Notes: a model not told the origin generated them from the letters alone. A stretch of 64,000 nucleotides of DNA from JBEEOW01 sp041191405 (GCA_041191405.1 JBEEOW010000005.1:96960-160959), one strand, 5' to 3'; counted from the first letter of the stretch, positions 1 to 9,725 are shown. Numbers and translations: made by a program.

Positions 1-1
1 T

Positions 2-1150
2 TTTTACTTTGCTATTTACTACCCAAATGATACAGTAAAAAATCTAAATAATGTAATTTGTGTAAGTCTTTTTGCTTTTAGTTTGGTATTTCTCAGATTT
101 CTGCCAAATTTCATTTTTTCATTAATGTACACTGCAATCCTTTCATATATTCCAATAATGATAAGTGTATATCATACAGGAGGAATATATTCAGCTGATA
201 TTGCTTGGATATTTGTTTGTTTAATTTCTCAAGGTTTAATAATTAGTTATTGGTGGGGAATATTTTCATCTATCTTAGTAATTTCATACTTAACATTTTT
301 ATTTGTAACTGAAAATCAACTAAATCCAAACTCAAATATTTTTAAAAACTATATTTTCACACATGGAAATACGCATTTCTATTTTACGTGGGTATTTGTA
401 GTTCTACTTATTTCGGCAATTGTTGCCACTTTTGCACGTGTGTTGGCGAATACAAATAAAAAATTAGAAGAGCTTTCTCAACAAAAAATTTCTGAACTTG
501 AAATTAGAGTTAAGCAAAAAACAGATGAAATAAGTCAACTAAGAAGTAGCCTTGCTCGTGACTTTCACGATGAAATGGGAAACAAATTAGCGAGTATTAA
601 TATACTTTCTCAATCAGTTGCTTTGTCACTTAATAATAAAGAACAAGATAAAGAAGCTATTAAACTACTAGAAACCATCTCTTTACGTTCGAAAGAATTA
701 TTCGATGGTACCAAAGATTTTATCTGGTCTATTGATTTTAAAAGTGATTATTTATTTGAATTATATGTCTATTTAAGAGAATTTGGTGAGCGATTTTTCA
801 ATGAATTAGATATAAATTTTAACTCAAAAACTGAACTCGACAATGCTTCATTGTTTCTTGTTAAATCAACCGCTGGCCGACAATTAGTGCTTGTTTGTAA
901 AGAAATTATGACAAATGCCGCCAAACATGCCGAATGTTCAGAAGTTAATTTCGAAATCAAAATCAATGATAATGTTGCAGAAATTCATATCGCCGATAAC
1001 GGAAAAGGCTTTGATGTAAATACAATTTCAAAACGAGGCTTAAACAATATTGAAAAAAGATTAAATTCAATAAATGCTAAATACCTAATTGACAGCAACA
1101 ATAAAGGTTCAAAGTTCACAATATTAATTGATTTAATTCAAATAAATTAA
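2..1150 (+). CDS. Sensor histidine kinase, 5' end outside window
   Basis: Two-component sensor kinase that would phosphorylate the LuxR-type regulator encoded 57 bp downstream. The frame is open to the left edge with no ATG, so the gene starts outside the window; the TTG at 83 is only an internal codon. The first ~110 visible residues hold several hydrophobic membrane segments, followed by a short coiled coil (about nt 450-540). The phospho-acceptor helix has DFHDEMGNKLASI (His codon at 565-567), typical of HisKA_3 kinases. The ATPase domain follows, with N-box EIMTNAAKHAE (~nt 900), G1 box DNGKGFD (~nt 996) and a GLNNIEKR segment. The ligand is unknown. Family assignment is firm; the physiological role is not visible. 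Confidence 0.9.
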   Translation, partial: FYFAIYYPNDTVKNLNNVICVSLFAFSLVFLRFLPNFIFSLMYTAILSYIPIMISVYHTGGIYSADIAWIFVCLISQGLIISYWWGIFSSILVISYLTFLFVTENQLNPNSNIFKNYIFTHGNTHFYFTWVFVVLLISAIVATFARVLANTNKKLEELSQQKISELEIRVKQKTDEISQLRSSLARDFHDEMGNKLASINILSQSVALSLNNKEQDKEAIKLLETISLRSKELFDGTKDFIWSIDFKSDYLFELYVYLREFGERFFNELDINFNSKTELDNASLFLVKSTAGRQLVLVCKEIMTNAAKHAECSEVNFEIKINDNVAEIHIADNGKGFDVNTISKRGLNNIEKRLNSINAKYLIDSNNKGSKFTILIDLIQIN

Positions 1151-1194
1151 ACTACCTATCCATTAAGGGTAGGTTATAATTAAACTTTAGTTTA

Positions 1195-1202
1195 TAATTT
1201 TG
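1195..1202 (+). promoter_or_regulatory. Candidate -7 box of the response-regulator gene
   Basis: TAATTTTG matches the Bacteroidota -7 consensus TAnnTTTG and sits 5 bp before the GTG start, which would give a nearly leaderless transcript. No convincing -33 TTG is found 19 bp upstream. A small inverted repeat (CTACC/GGTAG, 1152-1172) lies in the same gap. Such boxes arise by chance in AT-rich DNA. Confidence 0.3.
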
Positions 1203-1207
1203 TACTT

Positions 1208-1837
1208 GTGAAAGAAGAATTAAAAAATATCATCATCATTGAAGACAATCCAGATATCAGAAATGGATTTCAATTGTTAATCAATTCAACTAGTAAATAT
1301 TATGTAAGTCATACATTTGAAAGCTGCGAATTGGCTTTTGAAAAAATTGAAAGCATAAAACCTGATATTGTTTTGATGGACATTGATTTACCAGGAATGA
1401 ATGGTATTGATGGTACAAAATATATTAAATCTATTTTACCTAAAACAGAGATTTTAATTATTACCATTTTTGAAAATAGTAACAGAGTTTTTGAAGGATT
1501 GTGTGCAGGTGCAAGTGGCTACCTAACTAAAAACAGTAATCATATTCAACTTTTAAGTGCCTTAGAAGAACTTTCGAATGGTGGAGCACCAATGAGTGCC
1601 AATATTGCGAGAATGGTAGCACAGTCGTTTTTTGTTAAAAACAACAACTTACTTTCTGAACGTGAAACCGAAGTACTTAAACTTTTAGTTGAAGGTAAAA
1701 GCTATAAAACCATTTCTGATGTATTAGATATTAGTTTATCAACAGTGAAATTTCATATCAAAAACATCTACATTAAACTTCAAGTAACCTCAAAAGAAGA
1801 CGCAATTACAAAAGCTAAAATGGAAAAGTTGGTGTAA
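1208..1837 (+). CDS. LuxR/NarL-family response regulator
   Basis: DNA-binding response regulator of 209 aa, partner of the kinase just upstream. The receiver domain has the acidic pair E12/D13, the phospho-acceptor D58 (VLMDIDLPG), T86 and the conserved K108 (GYLTKNS). A linker leads to a C-terminal LuxR helix-turn-helix (about 148-209; LSERETEVLKLLVEGKSYKTI, then STVKFHIKNI). Length is normal. The start is GTG; no ATG precedes it in frame. The gene ends 3 bp from the convergent gene at 1841, with no terminator between them. Target genes cannot be read from the sequence. Confidence 0.92.
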   Translation: MKEELKNIIIIEDNPDIRNGFQLLINSTSKYYVSHTFESCELAFEKIESIKPDIVLMDIDLPGMNGIDGTKYIKSILPKTEILIITIFENSNRVFEGLCAGASGYLTKNSNHIQLLSALEELSNGGAPMSANIARMVAQSFFVKNNNLLSERETEVLKLLVEGKSYKTISDVLDISLSTVKFHIKNIYIKLQVTSKEDAITKAKMEKLV

Positions 1838-1840
1838 AAA

Positions 1841-2371
1841 TCAACAACCCATATAACCATTATTGTATATCAACATTATCAACAAGACTAAAAATAAAGA
1901 AAGAAAAACTACAGGAATCCCAACTAAAAAAGCATAAATAAACTTTAATTTAATCATCCATTTTATACCTAAAAATATTAATAAGGAAACAAGTAAACTA
2001 CAAATAATTGCCAATAATCTGAAATTACCTTCTAAAAAACTATCTTCTGTTTTACTTTTCAATTGAAGCTGATTTTTCTTTATAAAAGGTTTATTTCCAA
2101 AAGAATAAGAAAAGCTTTTGCTTAATTTTGATTGAATTGATTTTTTAGAATCTTTCTTGATAATTGTTGAAGATTGAATTAGAGAATCTTTATTCAATAA
2201 TATTCCAACTGTTGGTGTTAATTTAAAATCTAAAGTTTCATTTTTCAGATCGGTATTAAGTGAACCTTGATAAATTGAAATTTTTGAATTTGTAAAAAAT
2301 TGCCCTTGTTTCGACTTACAACAAGTAAAAATGAGCATTAAAAATAGAATTAGATAATAACAGTTTTTCAT
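1841..2371 (-). CDS. Hypothetical membrane protein with lipoprotein-like N-terminus
   Basis: Unrecognised 176-aa protein. The N-terminus is a hydrophobic signal (about 5-17) followed by a Cys-Cys pair in FTCCKSK, which could be a lipoprotein lipobox. Residues 18-112 are polar and lysine/serine rich. Two strong hydrophobic helices follow (about 117-138 and 144-167), and the protein ends MGC. If the N-terminal segment is not cleaved it would have three membrane segments. It is convergent with the response regulator at a 3-bp distance. No function is proposed. Confidence 0.6.
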   Translation of the reverse strand: MKNCYYLILFLMLIFTCCKSKQGQFFTNSKISIYQGSLNTDLKNETLDFKLTPTVGILLNKDSLIQSSTIIKKDSKKSIQSKLSKSFSYSFGNKPFIKKNQLQLKSKTEDSFLEGNFRLLAIICSLLVSLLIFLGIKWMIKLKFIYAFLVGIPVVFLSLFLVLLIMLIYNNGYMGC

Positions 2372-2485
2372 TTAAACATAAGTTAATATTAATCAAAATA
2401 CAATTGCATAATACCTTTGCGATTGTATATAATCAGCAAGTGATTGAAACCATTTAGTTTGTTGAGATTTAGCATAAATAAATCC

Positions 2486-3703
2486 CTACTCCACCACCTT
2501 GCCCTTCATGGCTCTATAAGCCAAAGCCAAACCAATTAAACCGAAAATTGTACCTAATAAAAATGGTGCTCCAGGGAAAATGATTGGTGCATTTTTATTG
2601 GTAAAATAATAGAATAAGTTATTCATCATCAGCGGACCTAGTATGTATGTGATACTTATTGCACTGTTTATTGCTCCTTGTAATTCGCCTTGCTCATCGG
2701 CTGGTACTTGGTTTGAAATTACTCCCTGCAATGCTGGACCCGCAATTCCACCTAAGCAATACGGAATCAAAAACAAGAACATCATCCAACTACTTGATGC
2801 CATCGAAAACAAAAATAAACCTACAGTATCAAGTATTAAACCAATAATTACTGCTTTTTTTGAACCAAATTTCGGTATCACTATTCGTATTAACCAACCT
2901 TGAACTACGGCTATTAAAATCCCTACAAATGCAAGAGATAATCCCAAGGTTAATTCTGACCAATCAAACTTGAATTTTACAAAAAATGTCCAATTTGATT
3001 CCACTGCTTTGCCTGCCAAATACACAAAAAACTCAGCAATTACCAAAGGTAACACCAATTTATACTTACTTAATTGCTTAAAAGCCCCAAAAGGATTGGC
3101 TCTTTTCCACTCAAAAGCTCTTCTATTTTCTACACTTAATGATTCGGGTAATACAAAATATCCATAAGCAAAATTGATTAAACTCAAAATACCAGCAACA
3201 TAAAATGGTGCTCTTGGTCCCCAGAAATTACCACAAATACCACCAATCAAAGGACCAATAATAAAACCAACACCAAATGCAATACCCACAATACCAAAGT
3301 TTTGTGCACGTTTTTCAGGTTCGCTTATATCAGCAATATAGGCAGTGGCTGTGCTGTAACTTGCACCTGAAAATCCAGCAATCATTCTACCAATAAATAA
3401 CCAAAACAAACTTGGTGCAAAGCCTTGTACAAAATAATCGAGTCCTAAACCTAAAAGTGAAAGTAATAAAATTGGTCGGCGACCATATTTATCACTCAAA
3501 CAACCCAAAATTGGTGAAAACACAAACTGCATTGTTGCATAAGCAAATGTTAGCCAACCATTTATACTTGATGCTTCACTTACTTCTTGTCCAGTAATTT
3601 GTTTTAATAAATCAGGAACAACGGGGATAATTATACCCAAACCAATAACATCTATTAATAATGTAATAAAAATAAAAGTCAGGGCATGTTTATTGTTTTT
3701 CAT
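2486..3703 (-). CDS. MFS transporter, TCR/Tet-like drug efflux family
   Basis: Inner-membrane proton-coupled transporter of 405 aa with 12 predicted helices. MFS motif A is present in the loop after helix 2 (GCLSDKYGRRP, about 67-77), and RMIAGFSGASYSTATAYIAD (from ~107) matches the helix 4-5 region of drug:H+ antiporter-1 members. The layout resembles TetA/TCR proteins, where substrates are usually tetracyclines or other small drugs. Many Bacteroidota carry chromosomal members with no shown resistance role, so the substrate is left open. It is transcribed alone, with a ~90-bp gap of TTAAGTCTTA-type repeat sequence upstream. Confidence 0.85.
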   Translation of the reverse strand: MKNNKHALTFIFITLLIDVIGLGIIIPVVPDLLKQITGQEVSEASSINGWLTFAYATMQFVFSPILGCLSDKYGRRPILLLSLLGLGLDYFVQGFAPSLFWLFIGRMIAGFSGASYSTATAYIADISEPEKRAQNFGIVGIAFGVGFIIGPLIGGICGNFWGPRAPFYVAGILSLINFAYGYFVLPESLSVENRRAFEWKRANPFGAFKQLSKYKLVLPLVIAEFFVYLAGKAVESNWTFFVKFKFDWSELTLGLSLAFVGILIAVVQGWLIRIVIPKFGSKKAVIIGLILDTVGLFLFSMASSSWMMFLFLIPYCLGGIAGPALQGVISNQVPADEQGELQGAINSAISITYILGPLMMNNLFYYFTNKNAPIIFPGAPFLLGTIFGLIGLALAYRAMKGKVVE

Positions 3704-3793
3704 TTTATAGGTATATATAAAAGAAATAAGACTTAAAATATGTTTATGAATAATATATCTTAAGTCTTAAATCTTATGTCTCTAGTCTTGTTT

Positions 3794-4999
3794 CTATTTT
3801 ACAGCATTTAATCTGCCTGTATTGATAACCTGAATATCAGAAGTATTTAGTTTATCATTGATTTTAATCAAGTTACTAATTTTGATTGTACCGATTACAT
3901 AATTAAAATCTTTACCTGAATAACGTTCAGTTATTTTTTCAAAATGGAAATGAGCTAGATTTTTTTCATCGAAATAACGCAAGTATATTTCAATTTCTAA
4001 ATCCGTAGTATAGCTAAGCTTTTTACCTAGATTACGTTTTTTATAACTGTATTTGTAATCGTAATAATTAGCTGAAATATCTGAGAAAATTGCAGAACCA
4101 GTTGGGTGTCCGCCAGCTCCTTTACCTTGAAATGTTTGTTTGTCAGAAAAAGATGCCTCAACAACTACTGCATTGTAATCATATTCAACATTATACAAAC
4201 GACGTTCGGGTGTAATAAATTCTGGCAAAACGTACATCGCAACTTTGTCATTTCCAACAATGCGTGCAGTTGAAACCAATTTAATTTTATAACCTTTCTC
4301 TTTTGCAAATTGCATATCAAACTGCGAGAAATTCATAATTCCACCATGTAAAACTTCATCAGGATTTACAATTACGCCATAAGCGTGTGCAGCAACAATC
4401 ACTAATTTATATAAAGCATCAAAACCAGCTAAATCCAAAGCAGGGTCAGCTGTTTCTACAAATCCTAAATCTTGTGCTTGCTTTAAAGCAATATCATAAT
4501 CAAGATTTTCATTATGAACTTTACTTAAAATATAGTTTGATGAACTATTAAAAACTCCTCTAACTGAGTACAATAGCTCATTGTCATAATATTCTTCTAA
4601 GTTACGAATAATTGGAATACTTCCACAAGCTGCTCCTTCGTAAAGTAATGAACCATTTAATTCAGCTTGCAATGTTACAAGTTCTTCTAAATGTTCGGCA
4701 AGTACTTTTTTGTTAGCTGTAACTACACGTTTGCCATTTTTTAAGGCAGTTGTAATAATTTCAAAAGCATCATCAGCATTATTAATTACTTCTACAATTA
4801 AATCAATATCAGGATTTTGAAGTATATCATCTTTTTCAAAAGTAAACATTTCCTCAGGTAGATTTCTGCGTTTTTTTCTGTTTTTAACACAGATTTTAAC
4901 TACTTCAGCCCCTAAACAAGTGTTTTGTTTTAAAATTTCGTAAACGCCTTGTCCTACCACACCATATCCGAAAAGGCCAATTTTTAGATTAGTTTTCAT
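3794..4999 (-). CDS. hom: Homoserine dehydrogenase
   Basis: Reduces aspartate semialdehyde to homoserine with NAD(P)H in the threonine/methionine branch. The 401-aa protein starts with a Rossmann fold (IGLFGYGVVGQGVY; the GxGxxG-type loop is at 11-16). The catalytic/substrate domain follows, with GAACGSIPIIRNLEEYY and the FVETADPALDLAGFDALYK segment, where the family's catalytic lysine lies. The C-terminal ~90 residues are not a clear ACT domain. Its ATG overlaps the metX stop codon as ATGA, so the two genes are cotranscribed and probably translationally coupled, linking homoserine synthesis to its acylation. Confidence 0.95.
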   Translation of the reverse strand: MKTNLKIGLFGYGVVGQGVYEILKQNTCLGAEVVKICVKNRKKRRNLPEEMFTFEKDDILQNPDIDLIVEVINNADDAFEIITTALKNGKRVVTANKKVLAEHLEELVTLQAELNGSLLYEGAACGSIPIIRNLEEYYDNELLYSVRGVFNSSSNYILSKVHNENLDYDIALKQAQDLGFVETADPALDLAGFDALYKLVIVAAHAYGVIVNPDEVLHGGIMNFSQFDMQFAKEKGYKIKLVSTARIVGNDKVAMYVLPEFITPERRLYNVEYDYNAVVVEASFSDKQTFQGKGAGGHPTGSAIFSDISANYYDYKYSYKKRNLGKKLSYTTDLEIEIYLRYFDEKNLAHFHFEKITERYSGKDFNYVIGTIKISNLIKINDKLNTSDIQVINTGRLNAVK

Positions 5000-6033
5000 A
5001 AGGAAATTGTTTGCGTATTTTTGGTATAAAAATCAATTAAAATAGAAGTAATTTCTTTGGTTTCAATCAAAAAACCATCATGCCCATAGAATGAATCAAT
5101 TTCTACATAAGTTCCATTTGGGATTAACTTTGCTAGTGTAATTTGTTCACTAACAGGGAATAAAACATCACTAACAATACCTATTACAATAGTTTTAGCT
5201 TTGATTTTAGCTAATGCATTTTTTACACCTCCACGTCCACGCCCCACATGATGCGAATCCATAGCTTTGGTTAAATACCAATAACTATACACATTAAAGC
5301 GTTGAACTAATTTTTCGCCTTGGTATTGTTGATACGATTGAGCTTTGTAGTGGTCGGTTTTTTCAATATCAGTGTCAGACTGCGTTTTGTGATAAGCTTC
5401 ATAATTTCTGTATGAAATCAATGCAATGGAACGTGCAGCTCTTAAACCAGCCTGACCAGCATCGTCACGTTCTTCACCCCATGTTGTATCTGCTGCAATT
5501 GCCATACGTTGCGATTCATTCCAAGCAATTCCCCATGGAGAATGTTGCGCATTGGTAGCTAAAAGTATTAAATTTTCAATCAAATCAGGCTCAATGATAG
5601 CCCATTCCATAGCTTGTTGTCCGCCAAGTGAACCACCAACCAATGAATGTATTTTACTGATACCTAAGTGTTTTCTAAAAATATTTAAAGCTGCAACCAT
5701 ATCTCTAATGGTAACAGTTGGGAAATCAAGGTAATATTTTTTGTGTGTTAGTGGATTAATATGTAATGGACCAGTTGAGCCATAACATGAACTTATAATA
5801 TTAGCACAAATGATAAAATGCTTATTAGGGTCGTAAAGTTTACCTTCACCAACCATACCATCCCACCAAGTTGCAACATCTGAATTTGCAGTTAAGGCGT
5901 GACAAACCCAAATTACATTGCTTTTATCTTCATTTAATTTACCTAAAGTACTGTAATTAAGCTGAAAACCATGTAATGAGTCTCCACTTTCAAGTACTAG
6001 AATATCGTCGTATGTAAAATTTTTGTTCTCCAC
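4996..6033 (-). CDS. metX: Homoserine O-acetyltransferase
   Basis: Transfers an acetyl group to homoserine, the first committed step to methionine by sulfhydrylation. This is an alpha/beta-hydrolase-fold enzyme of 345 aa with nucleophile S135 in GGSLGGQ, D289 in GIVSDVLFPVSEQ and H318 in GHDGF, the expected Ser-Asp-His triad. The oxyanion region CHALTANSDVATWWDG (about 44-59) is also typical of MetX. It is the first gene of a metX-hom pair with an ATGA overlap. No SAM-II-like or other riboswitch could be recognised in the ~350 bp upstream. Confidence 0.95.
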   Translation of the reverse strand: MENKNFTYDDILVLESGDSLHGFQLNYSTLGKLNEDKSNVIWVCHALTANSDVATWWDGMVGEGKLYDPNKHFIICANIISSCYGSTGPLHINPLTHKKYYLDFPTVTIRDMVAALNIFRKHLGISKIHSLVGGSLGGQQAMEWAIIEPDLIENLILLATNAQHSPWGIAWNESQRMAIAADTTWGEERDDAGQAGLRAARSIALISYRNYEAYHKTQSDTDIEKTDHYKAQSYQQYQGEKLVQRFNVYSYWYLTKAMDSHHVGRGRGGVKNALAKIKAKTIVIGIVSDVLFPVSEQITLAKLIPNGTYVEIDSFYGHDGFLIETKEITSILIDFYTKNTQTISL

Positions 6034-6149
6034 TAAATATTTCTTTATCTACACAGATTTTACAACAAATAGAATTTGGTTTTGTTATAAGACTGCAAGT
6101 TAAAAATTTTCTAGGGATAAGTATTAATTAAAGTAGGTAAAAATATAAA

Positions 6150-6275
6150 TCCCCATCTGTGGTCAGTTTTTTACCCGCTGATTTCCGCTGATTCCTATTT
6201 GAAATATTATTATTTTTAATTTATAAAATCTGAGTTTATCTGCGGTTCAAATCAGTGTCCATCTGCGGGAAAAAT
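6150..6275. repeat. Imperfect inverted repeat in the metX / ABC-F divergent gap
   Basis: The 357-bp gap 6034-6390 holds no gene. In it, CCCGCTGATTTCCGCTGATT (from 6174) faces TCTGCGGTTCAAATCAG (from 6240) and CATCTGCGGGAAAAATC (from 6260), partly complementary to it. The unit contains several TCWGCGG words. It looks like the ATCTGCGG-type intergenic repeats I recall from Bacteroidota genomes. The rest of the gap is AT-rich and should hold the two divergent promoters, but no clear box was found. Confidence 0.5.
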
Positions 6276-6390
6276 CTAAGTCTAAAATCTTAATTATACA
6301 ATCTAAAATATATTTTTGAATTATTTAAACTCAATAATTCCAAAAACATATTTTTTAAGTTAATTTAGCGTTTCAATTACATTTTAATTC

Positions 6391-8007
6391 ATGATTGCAG
6401 CTAATAACATATCCTTACGTTACGGAAAAAGAGTTTTATTTGAAGATGTAAACGTAAGATTTACAGAAGGTAACTGTTACGGTTTGATCGGTGCTAATGG
6501 TGCTGGTAAATCAACATTCTTAAAAATTCTTTCTGGAGAACTTGAAGCCCAAACAGGTAGAATAGAAATTACTCCAGGCGAACGTTTAGCAGTATTAAAA
6601 CAAAATCACTTTGAATATGATGCTTATCCAGTGCTTGAAACTGTGATAATTGGTCACAAGCGTCTTTATGAAATAATGAAAGAAAAAGATGCTATTTATT
6701 TAAAAGAGGATTTTAGTGATGCTGATGGTGAGCGTGCTGCTGAATTAGAAGCTGAATTTGCTGATTTAAATGGTTGGAATGCTGAAGCTGAAGCTGCTGA
6801 ATTATTAAGTGGTTTGGGTATAAAAGAAGATTTACACTACACTTTAATGAGTGAATTAAGTGGTAAAGAAAAAGTACGTATTCTTTTAGCACAAGCTTTA
6901 TTCGGAAACCCTGAAATTTTATTACTTGATGAGCCTACCAATGATTTGGATGTGGACTCAATTCTTTGGTTAGAAAACTATTTAGCTGATTTTAAAAATA
7001 CAGTTATTGTTGTTTCCCATGACCGTCACTTTTTAGACCAAGTTTGTACGCACATTGCTGATATTGATTTTGGTAAACTATCATTATATTCAGGTAACTA
7101 CACTTTTTGGTACGAAATGAGTCAGTTAGCGTTAAAGCAACGTAACGACCAAAACCGTAAAGCAGAAGAGAAAAAGAAAGAGTTAGAAGATTTCGTGAGA
7201 CGTTTCTCTGCAAATGCATCTAAATCAAAACAAGCTACCTCTCGTAAAAAATTATTAGATAAAATTACTATTGATGAAATACAAGCATCAACTCGTAGAT
7301 ACCCACACATTCACTTCAAACCAGAGCGTGAAATTGGTGACCAACTACTTGAAGTTGAAGGCTTAACTTATGTTACTCCAGAAGGCAATACTTTATTAAA
7401 CAACCTTTCATTTAAAATTAAACCAAATGATAAAGTTGTAGTTGTAGGTAGCGAACCTTTAGCAATCTCTGCATTATTCAAAATTTTAGCAGGTGAATTA
7501 GAACCAACTAAAGGAACTTATAAATGGGGAGTAACTACCACTCAAGCATATTTACCAAATGATAACAATAGTTATTTTACCTCTGATTTAAACCTTGTAG
7601 ATTGGTTACGTCAATACTCAAAAGAAAAAGACGAAAGTTTTATTCGTGGTTTCCTTGGACGTATGCTATTCTCTGGTGAAGAAGCCTTGAAAAAATGTAA
7701 TGTACTTTCAGGAGGAGAAAAAGTAAGATGTATGCTTTCGAGAATGATGTTACAAGGTGCTAATGTTCAATTAATGGATGAGCCAACTAACCACTTAGAC
7801 CTTGAAGCAATTACAGCACTTAACAACGGAATGGTTGAAGCAAAAGGTTCTATTTTCTTTGCATCACACGATTTACAGATTGTGAATACTGTAGCTAATC
7901 ACGTAATTGAATTATTCCCTAAAGGTTGTTTATCTAAAGAAATGACTTATGAAGAATATCTTTCGTCTGATTTAGTAAAACAGCAAAGAGCTGAAATGTT
8001 GAAATAA
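6391..8007 (+). CDS. ABC-F ATPase with degenerate second Walker A
   Basis: Cytosolic ABC-F protein of 538 aa: two ABC domains, no membrane part, and the interdomain linker rich in Lys/Glu (about 248-300) that reaches toward the ribosomal P/E site in this family. Domain 1 has Walker A GANGAGKST (34-42), a signature written LSGKEKVRI and Walker B LLLDEPTNDLD. Domain 2 keeps a good signature (LSGGEKVRC) and Walker B (LMDEPTNHLD), but its Walker A position reads VVVGSEPLAISALFKIL, lacking the GxxxxGK[ST] loop. Overall it resembles the YbiT branch. A translation-factor role is inferred from family; the second site probably does not bind ATP normally. Confidence 0.88.
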   Translation: MIAANNISLRYGKRVLFEDVNVRFTEGNCYGLIGANGAGKSTFLKILSGELEAQTGRIEITPGERLAVLKQNHFEYDAYPVLETVIIGHKRLYEIMKEKDAIYLKEDFSDADGERAAELEAEFADLNGWNAEAEAAELLSGLGIKEDLHYTLMSELSGKEKVRILLAQALFGNPEILLLDEPTNDLDVDSILWLENYLADFKNTVIVVSHDRHFLDQVCTHIADIDFGKLSLYSGNYTFWYEMSQLALKQRNDQNRKAEEKKKELEDFVRRFSANASKSKQATSRKKLLDKITIDEIQASTRRYPHIHFKPEREIGDQLLEVEGLTYVTPEGNTLLNNLSFKIKPNDKVVVVGSEPLAISALFKILAGELEPTKGTYKWGVTTTQAYLPNDNNSYFTSDLNLVDWLRQYSKEKDESFIRGFLGRMLFSGEEALKKCNVLSGGEKVRCMLSRMMLQGANVQLMDEPTNHLDLEAITALNNGMVEAKGSIFFASHDLQIVNTVANHVIELFPKGCLSKEMTYEEYLSSDLVKQQRAEMLK

Positions 8008-8035
8008 TTATTTCCAAAACCATAATTTTCAAAAA

Positions 8036-8062
8036 GAGTAGCAGAAATGTTACTCTTTTTTT
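8036..8062 (+). terminator. Rho-independent terminator after ABC-F gene
   Basis: GAGTAGCA...TGTTACTC hairpin (one G-T pair) followed by seven T, 28 bp after the stop codon of the ABC-F gene. Confidence 0.8.
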
Positions 8063-8196
8063 ATGTCAAATATTTATAAAGTATTTATTGACAAAAAAAT
8101 ATGACTTTTATTCTGATTTTAATTAAATCAAAAACCTAAGATTCTTAAATTTTTCAAAAAAATTGCTAATTTTGTTCAAAATCAACATAAACATTT

Positions 8197-9702
8197 ATGA
8201 GTAATAAAATTTACATCTTCGATACCACTCTTCGTGATGGTGAGCAAGTTCCAGGTTGCCAGTTAACTACAGTTGAAAAAATTGAAGTAGCTAAGCGACT
8301 CGAGTTACTCGGTGTAGATGTAATTGAAGCAGGTTTCCCTATCTCTAGCCCCGGTGATTTCCAGTCGGTTGTAGAGATTTCTAAAGCTGTTTCGGCACCA
8401 ACAATTTGTGCTTTAACTCGTGCTGTTGAAGGCGATATTGATGCAGCTGTACAAGCCTTGCAATATGCCAAACATAAAAGAATACACACAGGAATCGGAG
8501 CATCTGATTTCCATATTAAACATAAATTCAACTCAACTAGAGAAAAAATTCTTGAAAGAGGTGTAGCAGCTGTAAAATATGCTAAAAAATTCGTTGAAGA
8601 TATTGAGTTCTATGCAGAAGATGCAGGTAGAGCTGATGTTGAATTTTTAGCTCAATTAGTTGAAGCTGTGATTTCTGCAGGTGCTACAGTGGTAAACATT
8701 CCAGATACAAACGGTTATTGCTTACCCGACCAATACGGAGCAAAAATCAAGTATTTGGTTGATAATGTGAAGAATATTGACAAAGCAATAATTTCTGTTC
8801 ACTGCCATAACGATTTAGGTTTAGCTACTGCAAACTCTATTTCAGGAATTATTAATGGTGCACGTCAAATTGAATGTACAATTAATGGTATCGGTGAAAG
8901 AGCAGGAAATACCTCATTAGAAGAGGTTGCAATGGTAATCAACACCCACAAAACAATGGGTTTTGAAACTAGCATTAATACCAAAGAAATCTATGGTATT
9001 TCCACTATGGTTTCTCGTTTAATGCGTATGCCAGTGCAGCCAAACAAAGCCATTGTTGGTAAAAATGCATTTGCTCACTCATCGGGTATTCACCAAGATG
9101 GCGTGTTAAAAAACCGTGAAAACTACGAAATCATTAACCCTGAGGATGTTGGAGTAGCAGAATCTTCAATTGTTCTTACTGCTCGTAGTGGAAGAGCTGC
9201 ATTAAAACATCGTTTAGAAAAGCTTGGATATAACCTTGAAAAAATAAACATTGATGAATTTTATCAGCGTTTCTTAGTGTATGCTGATGAGAAAAAAGAC
9301 AATGTAAACGATCAGGATTTAGTATTGTTAATGGGTAACAATACTGATACATCTGTGAATGACAAAGGTATTAAAATCTCACTATTACAAGTTGTTTGTG
9401 GCGAACCACTTCGCCCAATGGCAACAGTAAAATTAAAAATCAACGAAGTAGAGCATGAAGCAAGTGCTTCAGGTAATGGTCCTGTTGACGCTGCAATCAA
9501 AGCAATTGATAGTATTCTGAACAAACATGTTAAAATAGAAGAATTTGTAATTCAAGCTATTACAGGTGGTAGTGACGATGTATCAAAAGTAAACATGCAA
9601 GTAAATCACCAAAGTCAATTGTACTATGGATTTGGTGTAAATACAGATATTGTGGTTGCTTCAGTAAATGCTTATTTAGATGCTGTGAATAAAATAGTTT
9701 AA
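8197..9702 (+). CDS. leuA: 2-isopropylmalate synthase
   Basis: Condenses acetyl-CoA with 2-oxoisovalerate, the first step of leucine synthesis. The 501-aa length is typical of the bacterial ~500-aa form. The N-terminal HMGL-like TIM barrel begins IYIFDTTLRDGEQVPG and includes the HCHNDLGLA metal-binding segment (~residues 203-211) and NGIGERAGN. A flexible subdomain (SSGIHQDGV) leads to the C-terminal LeuA regulatory domain (~365-501), which normally mediates leucine feedback inhibition. No other leu gene is adjacent. TAATTTTG about 25 bp before the start is a weak -7 candidate. A citramalate or homocitrate synthase is less likely given the full regulatory domain. Confidence 0.93.
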   Translation: MSNKIYIFDTTLRDGEQVPGCQLTTVEKIEVAKRLELLGVDVIEAGFPISSPGDFQSVVEISKAVSAPTICALTRAVEGDIDAAVQALQYAKHKRIHTGIGASDFHIKHKFNSTREKILERGVAAVKYAKKFVEDIEFYAEDAGRADVEFLAQLVEAVISAGATVVNIPDTNGYCLPDQYGAKIKYLVDNVKNIDKAIISVHCHNDLGLATANSISGIINGARQIECTINGIGERAGNTSLEEVAMVINTHKTMGFETSINTKEIYGISTMVSRLMRMPVQPNKAIVGKNAFAHSSGIHQDGVLKNRENYEIINPEDVGVAESSIVLTARSGRAALKHRLEKLGYNLEKINIDEFYQRFLVYADEKKDNVNDQDLVLLMGNNTDTSVNDKGIKISLLQVVCGEPLRPMATVKLKINEVEHEASASGNGPVDAAIKAIDSILNKHVKIEEFVIQAITGGSDDVSKVNMQVNHQSQLYYGFGVNTDIVVASVNAYLDAVNKIV

Positions 9703-9725
9703 AAATTAATTCAAATAAAATACAG

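Noticed and set aside
83..85. TTG at 83 as the histidine kinase start
   Set aside because: The frame is open with coherent hydrophobic sequence to base 2, so the true start is upstream of the window.
6034..6390. SAM-responsive riboswitch upstream of metX
   Set aside because: The minus-strand leader was scanned for SAM-II-like and SAM-I-like cores; none could be recognised. The palindromic repeat at 6150-6275 explains the visible structure.
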